A stretch of DNA of 34,130 nt from Phyllobacteriaceae bacterium (lineage in GTDB: Bacteria > Pseudomonadota > Alphaproteobacteria > Rhizobiales > Rhizobiaceae). Position numbers and translations under genes: made by a program. How positions within the stretch are numbered: position 1 is the first letter of the stretch; every line of letters starts with the position of its first letter. The notes below the pieces were generated by a model. That model saw nothing but the letters and a program-made list of their open reading frames with translations. It did not search any database and was not told where the DNA came from. Positions 26,101-33,573 of the stretch are shown piece after piece. Where the stretch lies: assembly GCA_029279965.1 (NCBI GenBank), contig JAJUHJ010000024.1, positions 1 to 34,130 on the forward strand. Direction: 5' to 3'.

Positions 26101-26593
26101 CAGACTCGATTCACACGCCGGCAGAGGCACCAGCTTTTCTGTCATTCTGCCCGTCAGCAGCGAAGAGGCGCCAAGCACCCCAAAGCGCCCTCTTCCTCCC
26201 GTCCACGGCATCACGCTTTCGGGGCTGGAGGTGCTGTGTATCGACAATGACGAGCGGATTTTGGATGGCATGCACCTCCTCCTGGAAAGCTGGGAATGCC
26301 GGGTGCACACTCTTCGGGGACTGCCGGAATACGGCTTACCCCTGCCCAAAACCCGACCGGACCTCATCCTTGTCGATTATCATCTGGACGGCGAGGACGG
26401 TCTTTCGGTGGTGCGGCGCCTGCGTGGCGCCTGGGGAGTAGACATTCCGGCTGTGCTGGTTACCGCTGACCGCAGCAGTGAGGTGCGCACCGCCGCCAAG
26501 GCATTGGATGTCCCAGTGCTCAACAAGCCAGTGAAACCAGCGGCCCTTCGCGCGCTCCTGATGCGCTACCAGCAGGTGCTGGCGGCGGAGTAG
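23111..26593 (+). CDS. Hybrid sensor histidine kinase with sodium/solute symporter-like domain
   Basis: The 1160-residue membrane protein joins several modules. Residues 1-530 form about 13 membrane helices of the sodium:solute symporter fold (CTSWTFFGSVG, then ITSIADFLAARYGKS). A PAS region lies at about 640-760 (DQMEEGITVFDQDFRLTCWNRQF), then a coiled coil. The kinase has His808 in GHDILQPLNAARL, an N-box NLVSNAIKYT, DTGIGI and GLGLGLSIVDRIA. The C-terminal receiver has Asp1089 in LVDYHLDGEDG and Lys in NKPVKP. The design is like Pseudomonas CbrA plus a receiver. No cognate regulator gene is adjacent. The start is GTG, with GAGGG 6 bases upstream. The ligand is unknown. Confidence 0.9.
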   Translation: MQGWVIAIIAIGYVTLLFAIASLGDRRAAIRETGSRPYIYALSLAIYCTSWTFFGSVGLSSERAFEFLTIYIGPILVFLCAHRLLGRIIQLSKSEKITSIADFLAARYGKSFAVASVATFIATCGTIPYIALQLKAISDSVRLMMEHYDGTPPRIDLFVGDISLFIAMLLALFAVLFGTRHADATEHQNGLVLAVAVESVVKLAAFLAVGLSVTFVLFGGPFDLIARVSTESQVIEALSRPASLASWVVMTTLSACAIILLPRQFYVTIVENKSAEELQTATRVFPLYLLLINIFVIPITFAGLHLVGERTSADLYVLAIPLLSGHDFLALFAFVGGLSAATAMVIVASVALSIMISNDLILPLFVRRLLRSEGREKEDWSAVILNIRRAAIFLILFAAFLYYREITTNIGLAAIGLISFAAIAQFAPAFFGGLIWRGANSRGALAGMTAGFIVWAYTLFFPSLAPAETDIIMHGPFGIAALKPEALFGTDAEPLNHGVLWSLAINSLFFILGSLSRAARPLERIQAAIFVPREPAPMPNLRRFRTAVTVNDLKDTIARYLGVERTERSFLSFETEHSTRLNGNEQADVTVIRFSEQLLASAVGSSSARLILSLLLQRNDSSPRDTMRLLDDASLALQHNRDLLQTALDQMEEGITVFDQDFRLTCWNRQFRALLGLPATMGQVGVSLRQIVDYLAARGDLGRDAERLMLDQLVSFESPWELRLHNTGRILEIRSNMMPGGGMVATYTDITDRVAADMALKQANETLEQRVASRTAELVRVNTELAQAQTIAEEANLGKTRFLAAAGHDILQPLNAARLYCAPLREKAEEGDVRALVANIESSLESVEAILGAVLDISRLDTGALRPSETIFRLDLLLHQIGTDFQPLAEEKGLEFTIVPSSIAVRTDRNLFRRLVQNLVSNAIKYTRSGRILVGVRRRGELVELQVIDTGIGIASEQLNAVFREFTRLREGMREAQGLGLGLSIVDRIARVLRLEIRLDSHAGRGTSFSVILPVSSEEAPSTPKRPLPPVHGITLSGLEVLCIDNDERILDGMHLLLESWECRVHTLRGLPEYGLPLPKTRPDLILVDYHLDGEDGLSVVRRLRGAWGVDIPAVLVTADRSSEVRTAAKALDVPVLNKPVKPAALRALLMRYQQVLAAE

Positions 26594-26595
26594 GC

Positions 26596-27390
26596 TCAAT
26601 CGCGCTTGAAGATCAGGCGGCCCAACCACCCTGTTATCATGGCAAGCAGAACCGCAAGAAGCCCGTACGCCAAGCTCTGCTGGTGGGCGAATTCGAAAAG
26701 GCGCTGTTCGGCGCCTGCCTTGCGGATTGTCAGAGCTGCCGATGTTTCCTTAACGAACACCCCGTTTCGGAACAGAAACGCGCGGGCGCGATGCGTGCCC
26801 ACGGGAACATTCGGCGCGAGGTGAAAGGTTGCTCTGAAGAGACTTCGGGACAGGAACTGTACACCGCCCGCCAGCTCGGTATAGAGGCCGCTTTCCTCCA
26901 TGCGGTTGCGCAAGGCAGTGGTGAACTCCTCCACCGCTTGCGGATCGGCATCGGCGGCGAGCGGGCGAAGGTTGAGATAAGGAATCCGCAGACCGAGGCG
27001 CTGGTAACTGGGCGTATCCGTAATGTCCTGCGGCTGCCGCGTCATGGCAATGGAATAGGATGCGGGAACGTCGGTAAAAACCATGGAGCGGGTGTTGATC
27101 CAGACGCCCAGCACTCGCGTTTTCTTGCGCACCACGATGGTGCGTCGCGGCCCCTCCAGAACGGCAACGATATCGTATCCCCCCTGTCGCTGGATCAGTG
27201 GATCGGCGTCATCCAACGCACCGAAAATGGTGAGATTAGCACCTCTGAAATCCGAGGTGATGAAGACGGTATCCGTGGACAGGCCGATTTCGATGTCCTC
27301 GGGTGCAGCATCGGCCAGTTGCGCCAATGCTCCCCCCGCGAGAAGGAGCAGAAGAAGAGGCATCGCCATCGCGGTAGCGGCAAGACGCAT
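26596..27390 (-). CDS. TIGR02186-type transmembrane protein
   Basis: The 264-residue product has a signal peptide (MAMPLLLLLLAGGALAQ), a large periplasmic part and one C-terminal membrane segment (SLAYGLLAVLLAMITGWLGRLIF), ending in a basic cytoplasmic tail. The periplasmic part reads IEIGLSTDTVFITSDFRGANLTIFGA, the hallmark of this family. It usually accompanies TauE/SafE exporters in alphaproteobacteria, as here, where it starts just after the TauE stop. The ATG at 27390 is taken, with a G-rich site 8 bases upstream; a TTG two codons earlier overlaps the exporter stop. The function is unknown but should be linked to the exporter. Confidence 0.85.
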   Translation of the reverse strand: MRLAATAMAMPLLLLLLAGGALAQLADAAPEDIEIGLSTDTVFITSDFRGANLTIFGALDDADPLIQRQGGYDIVAVLEGPRRTIVVRKKTRVLGVWINTRSMVFTDVPASYSIAMTRQPQDITDTPSYQRLGLRIPYLNLRPLAADADPQAVEEFTTALRNRMEESGLYTELAGGVQFLSRSLFRATFHLAPNVPVGTHRARAFLFRNGVFVKETSAALTIRKAGAEQRLFEFAHQQSLAYGLLAVLLAMITGWLGRLIFKRD

Positions 27391-27392
27391 GC

Positions 27393-28337
27393 TCAAATGC
27401 CCCCGATGACAAGCGAGTAAACATTGGATGGCCTCACAAAGAGATCGAAGGCGAGGCGCAGGGCGACAGCAAGCACCAGAAGCGCAAGCAGAGCTCGCAA
27501 CTGTTCGCCGCGCAATTTCTGCCCCACGCGCGCGCCGTACTGAGCGCCCGCCACGCCCCCCAGCATGAGGATGAATGCGAGAACGATATCCACCGTCTGA
27601 TTCGCGGTGGAGTGAATGATCGTCGTAAAGGCCGCCACGAAGACGATCTGAAACAGTGAGGTTCCAATGACGACGTTGGTCGGCACTTTGAGAAGGTAGA
27701 TCAAGGCCGGCACCATGATGAAGCCGCCGCCTACGCCCATGATCGACGCAAGAAATCCGATGAGCGCGCCGATCCCCAGCACCGGAATAACGCTCACGAA
27801 CAGCTTCGATGCGCGAAAACGCATCTTCAGCGGCAGGCGATGTATCCAGTTGTGCTGGCCCGAGTGCCGCAGGTCCGCCGTGCCGCCGTTGCGGGAACGG
27901 CGGATTGCCCGGACGCTTTCCACCAGCATCAGGCCGCCAACGGAACCGAGAAAGCCCACATAGAGCACCGAGACAATGAGATCGAGCTGGCCGAGACGCC
28001 GTAAATAAGCAAAGACGTAGATACCCAGGGAGGAACCGACCAGGCCGCCGAGGAGCAGCACCAGCCCGAGTTTCACATCGAGCGATCCACGCTTGAAATG
28101 GGCAAGAGCGCCGGAAAACGAAGAGGCGATCACCTGGTTCGCGCCCGTCGCCACGGCGATGGCAGGGGGAATGTTGTAGAAAATAAGCAGCGGCGTGATG
28201 AGGAAGCCTCCGCCGACGCCGAACATGCCCGAGAGGAACCCAACCGCGCCGCCCATGGCGAGCAGGATCACCATGTTAACGGACATTTCCGCGATCGGGA
28301 GATAGATACCCACCCGCGACACCAGTAAATTATGCAT
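27393..28337 (-). CDS. TauE/SafE-family sulfite/organosulfur exporter
   Basis: The 314-residue inner-membrane protein has about eight hydrophobic segments in two repeats. Each half carries the family motif GVGGGF: FGVGGGFLITPLLI near residue 40 and MGVGGGFIMVPALIY near 205. Members are proposed to export sulfite, sulfoacetate or related anions. It is upstream of and coupled with the TIGR02186 gene. The ATG at 28337 has a weak ribosome-binding site, and a GTG eight codons later (VGIYLPIAEM) is an alternative. The substrate is inferred from the family only. Confidence 0.87.
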   Translation of the reverse strand: MHNLLVSRVGIYLPIAEMSVNMVILLAMGGAVGFLSGMFGVGGGFLITPLLIFYNIPPAIAVATGANQVIASSFSGALAHFKRGSLDVKLGLVLLLGGLVGSSLGIYVFAYLRRLGQLDLIVSVLYVGFLGSVGGLMLVESVRAIRRSRNGGTADLRHSGQHNWIHRLPLKMRFRASKLFVSVIPVLGIGALIGFLASIMGVGGGFIMVPALIYLLKVPTNVVIGTSLFQIVFVAAFTTIIHSTANQTVDIVLAFILMLGGVAGAQYGARVGQKLRGEQLRALLALLVLAVALRLAFDLFVRPSNVYSLVIGGI

Positions 28338-28381
28338 TTGCGCCCGAGCGGCGCCATGCGCGTGGAACTTTACTGTTCTTG

Positions 28382-28397
28382 CGCCGCCAGGGCGGCG
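28382..28397 (-). terminator. GC-rich hairpin downstream of the PodJ-like gene
   Basis: CGCCGCC and GGCGGCG form a perfect 7-bp stem separated by 2 bases, 60 bases beyond the PodJ-like stop codon and 40 bases before the TauE start. No T run follows, and a 2-base loop is tight, so it may instead be a protein-binding palindrome. Confidence 0.3.
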
Positions 28398-28456
28398 AAG
28401 TCAAATATGCCGGCCGGAAAACTTTGAAACTGCGCAGAAAAATGCCTTGTGAGCAA

Positions 28457-31400
28457 CTACTGCGCGTTCTCGTTCGCTTCCAGAAGAGCGCTCACCAGCG
28501 CGTCATTGATCTCCCCGGTTTCGGTCATCTCGTTCGCTGCCTGGAAAGCGCGAATTGCAGAGCGTGTCTTCTCGCCCAGAACGCCGTCAGCCGGTCCCGC
28601 ATCGAAGCCGTTCTGGTTGAGGATCAGCTGAATGTTCCTGACGGCCTTTGCGGTGTCGACGCTGCCTGTGGTGATCGCCGCGCCTCCCATCCATGTCTCG
28701 GGAATATCGACCACATTGGTTTCCGGATGAGCCTGGCGCGCCTTCCACAGCTTGGCCCTGCCTCTCGCATTGGCCAGATCGGCGGGGGCCATGATCTGGG
28801 CGATTTCGTCACGCTTGGCGGCGGCGTCCTCGTCGCCGGCTCGGGCGACGATGTCGAACCACTTGTAGGCTTCAACAAGATCGCGGGAAACGCCGACACC
28901 CTTGGCCGAGAGAATGCCGAGATTGAACTGACTGTCGGTAACTCCAAGCTGCGCGGCCTTCTTGAACCAGCGTGCCGCGGTCTCGTTGTCGGCGACACCG
29001 TCCGCCCCCATTGCATAAAGCACGCCGAGATTGTGCATGGCGCTGGCGTTGCCCTGCTCCGCCGCAAGCTGATACCACATCTTCGCCTTCTCGATGTCCT
29101 GCTCTACGCCCGTTCCCTTCTCGTAGAGATTGCCGATCCGGTATTGCGCCGGGGCCAGCCCCTGTTCGGCTGCCAATTCATAGAACTTTGCCGCTTTGGC
29201 CATATCGGCATCGACACCGTAACCCCGCGCGTAGCGACTCGCGACCTCGTAAAGCGCCTTGGAAGCGCCATCCGCCGCGGCTTTGCGAAGAGGTTCGGGG
29301 CCAATTTCATTGGGAACATCCGGTATGCTGGTCCTGGCGGGCTCAAGCGCCGATGGTGCTGCCGCCGGCTCGTCGGGCACCGCAGGTGTGGGGGCCTGCG
29401 AGGGAAGCACGGCTTCCTTGCCCGGGGAGAGAGAGGCCGGCGTCTCCTTCTCCGTGGGAGTCACTGAGGCCGACGCTGCTATGGGCTGTGCAGCGGTGGA
29501 TGCTGTGGTGGAACGATCGAGCGTGGCTTCCTGTGCCGTGTGCATTGCATCGCCGGGCTGCTCTTCCCGCGCAGAGGCGCTGGCGTGGGAGCCCGTGTCC
29601 TCAGGTTCAATCGCGGCCTCGCCCATGTCGGACGTCGCACGTTCTTCCTGTGCCGGACCATCCGCCCGAACGGTCTGCCGTGATGCGCGTTCCTCCAGCA
29701 TCCACCAGGCAAGCGGGAGGCTGCCTGCGACGATGATGACGGCTGTAAGCGAGAGGAGCTTTCTACGATGCCGTGAAATGACCCTCCCCAACGCGGATCT
29801 CCCGCCCTTCTCGCCATGGTCGGCGCGCCGGTCCTTGAGGATTTCGGCTTCCGCGGCGGCGGCCTGGGCCGCACGCCTGGCCGCGGCAATGAAATCGGCC
29901 CTTGCCGCCTCGTCACTCGCCTGCTCCCGCATGCTGCGCTCATCCCGCACACGGCGCATGATGGCGTTGAGATCAGGCGCCCCGGAGCCCGGCTCCAGCG
30001 GTTCGTTCAAGCGTTCGTCCGCAAACGCCTCGTCCTCGTCCACCTGCCCTGCCGCCAACAGAGGTTCTTCGCGCCCCGCTTCTTCCGCTTCCGAAGCACG
30101 CCGCCCGGACAAAGCCCGCGAAAGCCCGCCCAGCACGGTCCGTCTTTCCGGCTGCCCGGATGCATCCGGATCATCGTCCATCAGCGCGGCTTCAGCCGCC
30201 GCGGCTGCCGCTTCCGCGGGCGTCAGCCGGGGCGAGGGTTCGGCATGATCGAGAGAAGGTGTCTGGCTGACGGCGATCCTTTCACCATCGGGGTCTGCCC
30301 CTGCCTCAAGCACGCCAAGTCGATCGACGATCTTGAGGAGGGTGTCGTGAATGGCCTCGAAGGTCTTGGTGTTGCGCTCGTCCGACTTGCGCGTCAGCGA
30401 ATGGAGTTTCTCGATTTCCTCCTTCAGCCTGCCATCGGTGGTTTCTCCCGCCGATGTTGTAAGCTTTTCGACGGCTTCCTCCGCAGCCTGACGTGCCGTC
30501 TCCAGGATGGCAGCGCGGCTCTCATCTATGGAACGCTCAATATTATCGAGCCGCGGGGCAATCTCCGCAGCTCCTTCATGGCCAGGCGCAGCAAGACGGG
30601 CAGCAAGGTTTGCCACCTGCGCCTCCAGGCTGCGGAACACCTCGGGATCAACGTGCGGGCTCTCCGGGATGGCATTTTGCAGCCGACCGGAGATGTCTTC
30701 CAGCCGTTCCTCCAGGGATCGCAAGGCCGACGTGTTTCCGGACCGCTCGATGCGCGCGGCAAGCTCTGCGAATCGGTCCTCCATCGCGCTCATGATCCCG
30801 GATTCACCGTAACCCGCACTCTGGCGGTCGAGCCGCTCGGCCACTTCCTCCAGACGCCGCTCCAGATCCTGGAACAGGGCCTGTCCATGCAGGATCGCGT
30901 CCTCCTGTCTGCGCTCAACGAGTTCTGAGAGACGAGCGAAGCGGCTATCGAAGCCTTGGAAAAGAAGGTCTGTCTCCTGTTGCGCCGGAGCGGTATCGAT
31001 TCGCTCCGAGATGCGGGAAAGATGGCCAGCCAGGCGGCTGACCACCTGCTCCGGGACCTCGATGCGACGGGCAACCTCCTCGACCCGCTCCGACAGCCCG
31101 TTGAGGCGTTCGACGATCATGCCCCCAGGCTGGTCCTGCACCACCTCGTCGAGCTGCTTTGCGAGCGAGCTGATGCGTGCCTCGATGCGGTCGAGCACGG
31201 AGTTGTCGAAGCTTGGGGCATGTGCGCGGGCCGCCGACGCGGCGATGGCGCGGGAGATCTCGTCAAGCCGCTCTTCAACCGTCGTGTAAAGGTCCGGCTG
31301 ATTGCGGTCGCCGCGAACGGCAAATTGTTCGAGCGCCTTGGCGAGCGTGCGAACCCTTTCTTCCAGAGAACGCAGGGAAAGCGATTCTGGCAGATTATGA

Positions 31401-32065
31401 ACGGCCGTACTGATCTCCTCCAGCCGCGCGGCGAGACGATTTATGGCAGGGTCGGACGTACCGAGCTGGAAACGGCTCTGGAAACCTTCCCAGCGTTCGT
31501 CCAACGCCTGCACGGACTCCTCGCGCGCCAGATTGGCAAGTGATCCCTTAAGCTGCGAAAGTTCCCGTTGCAGCATTTTGATGCTGCCTTCGTCGGTACG
31601 TTCGGAAAGCTGAGAAATCGCCTCGGAGAGGTTCTGGAATTCTGCCCTGAGGCGATCATCCAGTGCGTCCGACTGGCTGGCCGGTGCAAACCGCGCGAGT
31701 TCTTCGCGCAGCGTGACGAATTCACGGCGTATGCCTGCCTCCAGGGCGGCCTGCATATCTTCGCGCATTGTCCGCAGTTCGCCAGCAATGTTGACGCCGT
31801 TCGCAAACCGCTCTCCCCGCTGCAGCGACAGGCTATCACCTGCACCGGATTGAGACATCGCGCGCCGCTCACCGGCCTGGGTCGAAAGGCGCTCCATTCG
31901 CCGGGCGATATCGTCCTCGTTCGTTTGGCGCTCCCGGCGCGCGAACGCCTGCTCCAGACGACTTTCCAATTGCTCAAGCGTCTGGTTGATTTCATCGAGC
32001 GCAGTACCGGCCCTGCGCTGCCGCCCCGTGTTCAGATTATCCAGATATGACCGCGTGGTGTTCAT
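28457..32065 (-). CDS. podJ: PodJ-like polarity protein (coiled coil, TM, Sel1 repeats, PG-binding)
   Basis: The 1202-residue product has the layout of PodJ, a cell-pole organiser of alphaproteobacteria. Residues about 10-560 are mainly coiled coil in heptads (ALDEINQTLEQLESRLEQAF and many like LEERLEDISGRL). A charged linker follows, with a single membrane segment near 766-786 (LLSLTAVIIVAGSLPLAWWM). The periplasmic part has a Pro/Ala/Thr-rich stretch, four Sel1-like repeats at about 928-1092 (FYELAAEQGLAPAQYRIGNLY and similar) and a peptidoglycan-binding domain at 1138-1198 (IQLILNQNGFDAGPADGVLG). The ATG at 32065 is preferred to 32188, which would add a basic unrelated leader. A convincing ribosome-binding site is not seen. 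Confidence 0.88.
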   Translation of the reverse strand: MNTTRSYLDNLNTGRQRRAGTALDEINQTLEQLESRLEQAFARRERQTNEDDIARRMERLSTQAGERRAMSQSGAGDSLSLQRGERFANGVNIAGELRTMREDMQAALEAGIRREFVTLREELARFAPASQSDALDDRLRAEFQNLSEAISQLSERTDEGSIKMLQRELSQLKGSLANLAREESVQALDERWEGFQSRFQLGTSDPAINRLAARLEEISTAVHNLPESLSLRSLEERVRTLAKALEQFAVRGDRNQPDLYTTVEERLDEISRAIAASAARAHAPSFDNSVLDRIEARISSLAKQLDEVVQDQPGGMIVERLNGLSERVEEVARRIEVPEQVVSRLAGHLSRISERIDTAPAQQETDLLFQGFDSRFARLSELVERRQEDAILHGQALFQDLERRLEEVAERLDRQSAGYGESGIMSAMEDRFAELAARIERSGNTSALRSLEERLEDISGRLQNAIPESPHVDPEVFRSLEAQVANLAARLAAPGHEGAAEIAPRLDNIERSIDESRAAILETARQAAEEAVEKLTTSAGETTDGRLKEEIEKLHSLTRKSDERNTKTFEAIHDTLLKIVDRLGVLEAGADPDGERIAVSQTPSLDHAEPSPRLTPAEAAAAAAEAALMDDDPDASGQPERRTVLGGLSRALSGRRASEAEEAGREEPLLAAGQVDEDEAFADERLNEPLEPGSGAPDLNAIMRRVRDERSMREQASDEAARADFIAAARRAAQAAAAEAEILKDRRADHGEKGGRSALGRVISRHRRKLLSLTAVIIVAGSLPLAWWMLEERASRQTVRADGPAQEERATSDMGEAAIEPEDTGSHASASAREEQPGDAMHTAQEATLDRSTTASTAAQPIAASASVTPTEKETPASLSPGKEAVLPSQAPTPAVPDEPAAAPSALEPARTSIPDVPNEIGPEPLRKAAADGASKALYEVASRYARGYGVDADMAKAAKFYELAAEQGLAPAQYRIGNLYEKGTGVEQDIEKAKMWYQLAAEQGNASAMHNLGVLYAMGADGVADNETAARWFKKAAQLGVTDSQFNLGILSAKGVGVSRDLVEAYKWFDIVARAGDEDAAAKRDEIAQIMAPADLANARGRAKLWKARQAHPETNVVDIPETWMGGAAITTGSVDTAKAVRNIQLILNQNGFDAGPADGVLGEKTRSAIRAFQAANEMTETGEINDALVSALLEANENAQ

Positions 32066-32415
32066 CGAAATGCCCGCTTCTCCGCGGCTGACCGGACGCC
32101 GCGATTTAAGTTTTTGGCGTGGGGCGTGTGGACCGGCAAACGCATGACGCCGCGTCCGGCCTGGCCATTCCCCCTCGACCCGGAACACCGAAACACGAGA
32201 AGCAATTCACGCGGGCGTTCCAACGCCCTAACTTTCTCCCCGCGTGGTAAACAACAGGTTAAGCTTTCTTTGGAAATTGGATCGAAGGTCCATCAGGAAC
32301 AGGGAGGCAGTGCCTGGGCGGGCTGAGGCCAGCCGCTTGCGGCATAGCTGGTTTTCCGGCGCGAGGGGCGCGGATACGAGCCGCATATCACCCGCTTTTC
32401 CTACCCGCAAACCTT
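32066..32415. other. Intergenic region upstream of podJ and hsp20, no clear content
   Basis: This is the divergent gap between the PodJ-like gene and the hsp20 promoter. No gene and no strong promoter motif is evident by eye. It should contain the PodJ-like promoter on the minus strand. Confidence 0.4.
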
Positions 32416-32444
32416 CTTGAAGTTCCCAACAAAACCAACCATAT
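32416..32444 (+). promoter_or_regulatory. Candidate heat-shock (RpoH) promoter of hsp20
   Basis: CTTGAA at 32416-32421 is followed after 17 bases by CCATAT at 32439-32444, resembling heat-shock promoters recognised by sigma-32. Transcription would begin near 32450, right before the first stem-loop of the RNA thermometer. The -10 match is partial. Confidence 0.45.
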
Positions 32445-32452
32445 CAGGGCTA

Positions 32453-32510
32453 CCGGCAAAAATGCCTTTGGGGTTTTTGCCGGGTCACGTCGCTCTTTGA
32501 GGACAGAAAC
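32453..32510 (+). promoter_or_regulatory. ROSE-type RNA thermometer in the hsp20 leader
   Basis: Two hairpins are visible. The first has a perfect 10-bp stem, CCGGCAAAAA (32453-32462) with TTTTTGCCGG (32474-32483). The second pairs GTC-CTC (32489-32491, 32493-32495) with GAGGAC (32499-32504) around a TTT loop, leaving G32492 bulged. This matches the ROSE rule: a UYGCU segment (here TCGCT, 32490-32494 region) pairing with the AGGA ribosome-binding site with one unpaired G. AGGA at 32500-32503 is 7 bases from the ATG. ROSE elements melt at heat shock and free the site. Confidence 0.8.
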
Positions 32511-32936
32511 ATGACGCGTATGACGCCCTTTTCGAACCCGCTTCTTTTGGGGTTCGACAGTATGGAGAAGACGCTCGAACGCATCGCGAAATCGGGTGAC
32601 AGCTACCCGCCATACAACATTGAACGAATGCGCGATGACGAGGGTTGCACGGAACGGCTACGCATCACATTGGCTGTGGCCGGCTTTGCCGAACAGGACC
32701 TGGATGTCACCATCGAGGAAAACCAGCTCGTGGTGCGGGGACGGCAAAATGACGAGGGAGAACGCGAATACCTACATCGCGGCATCGCCTCGCGCCAATT
32801 CCAGCGCATCTTCGTTCTCGCTGACGGAATGCGGGTTCTCGGCGCCGAGCTCAAGAACGGGCTTTTGGCGATCGATCTGGACCGGCCCGAGCCGGAACGG
32901 CTGGTACGTAAAATCAACATATCGGTGAAAGAATGA
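32511..32936 (+). CDS. Small heat-shock protein, Hsp20 family
   Basis: The 141-residue product is an ATP-independent chaperone that holds unfolding proteins. An N-terminal arm (PFSNPLLLGFDSMEKTLERI) is followed by YPPYNIER and an alpha-crystallin domain at residues 36-132 (LRITLAVAGFAEQDLDVTIEENQLVVRGRQ, then FQRIFVLADGMRVLGAELKNGLLAIDL). The length and the IbpA-like N-terminus are typical of rhizobial class A proteins. The ATG is fixed by the ribosome-binding site in the thermometer. Expression is probably controlled at two levels, heat-shock promoter and RNA melting. A DUF1150 gene follows on the same strand. Confidence 0.92.
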   Translation: MTRMTPFSNPLLLGFDSMEKTLERIAKSGDSYPPYNIERMRDDEGCTERLRITLAVAGFAEQDLDVTIEENQLVVRGRQNDEGEREYLHRGIASRQFQRIFVLADGMRVLGAELKNGLLAIDLDRPEPERLVRKINISVKE

Positions 32937-33027
32937 TGGCCAACGGTCAAACCCATCGCTTTTACCGGAACCCACGAGCTCTTGCGCGGGTTGGTTCCAT
33001 GAACGGCCCGCAGGATAGGAGGCTGAC

Positions 33028-33285
33028 ATGACCCAGAACGAACACAAGACCACGGTGACCCCACAGCAGCTTGCCCATATCGGCGAGGGAGCAATCGCCT
33101 ATATGCGCGAAATGGACGTTGCTGACCTGAAGGGCAAATTCCCGGGCATGCCCGAGATGGAACCCGGTACGAAACTCTGGGCGCTTTTCGCTGCCGACGG
33201 CCAGCCCATTCTGCTCGCCGACGCCCGTGATGCGGCCCTCGCCGGCGCATTGCAGAACGACCTGCAGCCGGTAAGCCTACACTGA
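33028..33285 (+). CDS. DUF1150 family protein
   Basis: The 85-residue soluble protein follows the Hsp20 gene after 91 bases. It reads TPQQLAHIGEGAIAYMREMD near residues 11-30 and ends in TKLWALFAADGQPILLADARDAALAGAL, the conserved DUF1150 pattern. These proteins are common beside small heat-shock genes in rhizobia; the function is unknown. The ATG at 33028 has AGGAGGC 5-6 bases upstream. Cotranscription with hsp20 is likely. Confidence 0.9.
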   Translation: MTQNEHKTTVTPQQLAHIGEGAIAYMREMDVADLKGKFPGMPEMEPGTKLWALFAADGQPILLADARDAALAGALQNDLQPVSLH

Positions 33286-33293
33286 TTTCCCCT

Positions 33294-33330
33294 TTCGGGC
33301 GGTGAATGCCGATCGTATTTGCCGCCCGAA
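33294..33330 (+). terminator. Stem-loop after the hsp20-DUF1150 pair
   Basis: TTCGGGCGG (33294-33302) and CCGCCCGAA (33322-33330) form a perfect 9-bp stem with a 19-base loop, starting 8 bases after the DUF1150 stop. It is well placed to end the transcript, but no T run follows. Confidence 0.5.
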
Positions 33331-33513
33331 GTGCACGGCGGGTCAGCATATCGCCGGGCCGGCTATTCCTTCCCCAACTTGTTATGACAAAGGCGACGCG
33401 CGCAGATTCAATTGGATGCGCGTACTTGCGTCCAAAAAGACGCACGGCGCGCTCGAAAAGCGCTCTCGTCTTACGCGGATGACGGCATATACAGCGCTTC
33501 CAGTTTGCTTTTT

Positions 33514-33560
33514 ACGCATGTCTCTGTCTCGAACCGGTTCCCACTTTCCGGCGACATGCT
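33514..33560. repeat. Rhizobial-type intergenic palindromic repeat
   Basis: The element begins ACGCATGTC and ends GACATGCT, with the inverted arms GCATGTC (33516-33522) and GACATGC (33553-33559). Its centre contains GAACCGGTTCCCACTTT. This combination is, from memory, a frequent dispersed repeat in Mesorhizobium-like genomes. It lies just upstream of the methyltransferase gene. Only one copy was seen in the window. Confidence 0.6.
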
Positions 33561-33573
33561 CTAGAAGCACACC

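Noticed and set aside
28379-30928. Long plus-strand frames (362, 329 and 370 codons) opposite the PodJ-like gene
   Set aside because: They mirror the repetitive coiled-coil and Sel1 coding sequence, have no ribosome-binding site or domain, and overlap one another.
32066-32188. N-terminal extension of the PodJ-like protein to 32188
   Set aside because: The added 41 residues are basic and Pro-rich, without a coiled coil; the ATG at 32065 starts the natural coiled-coil protein.
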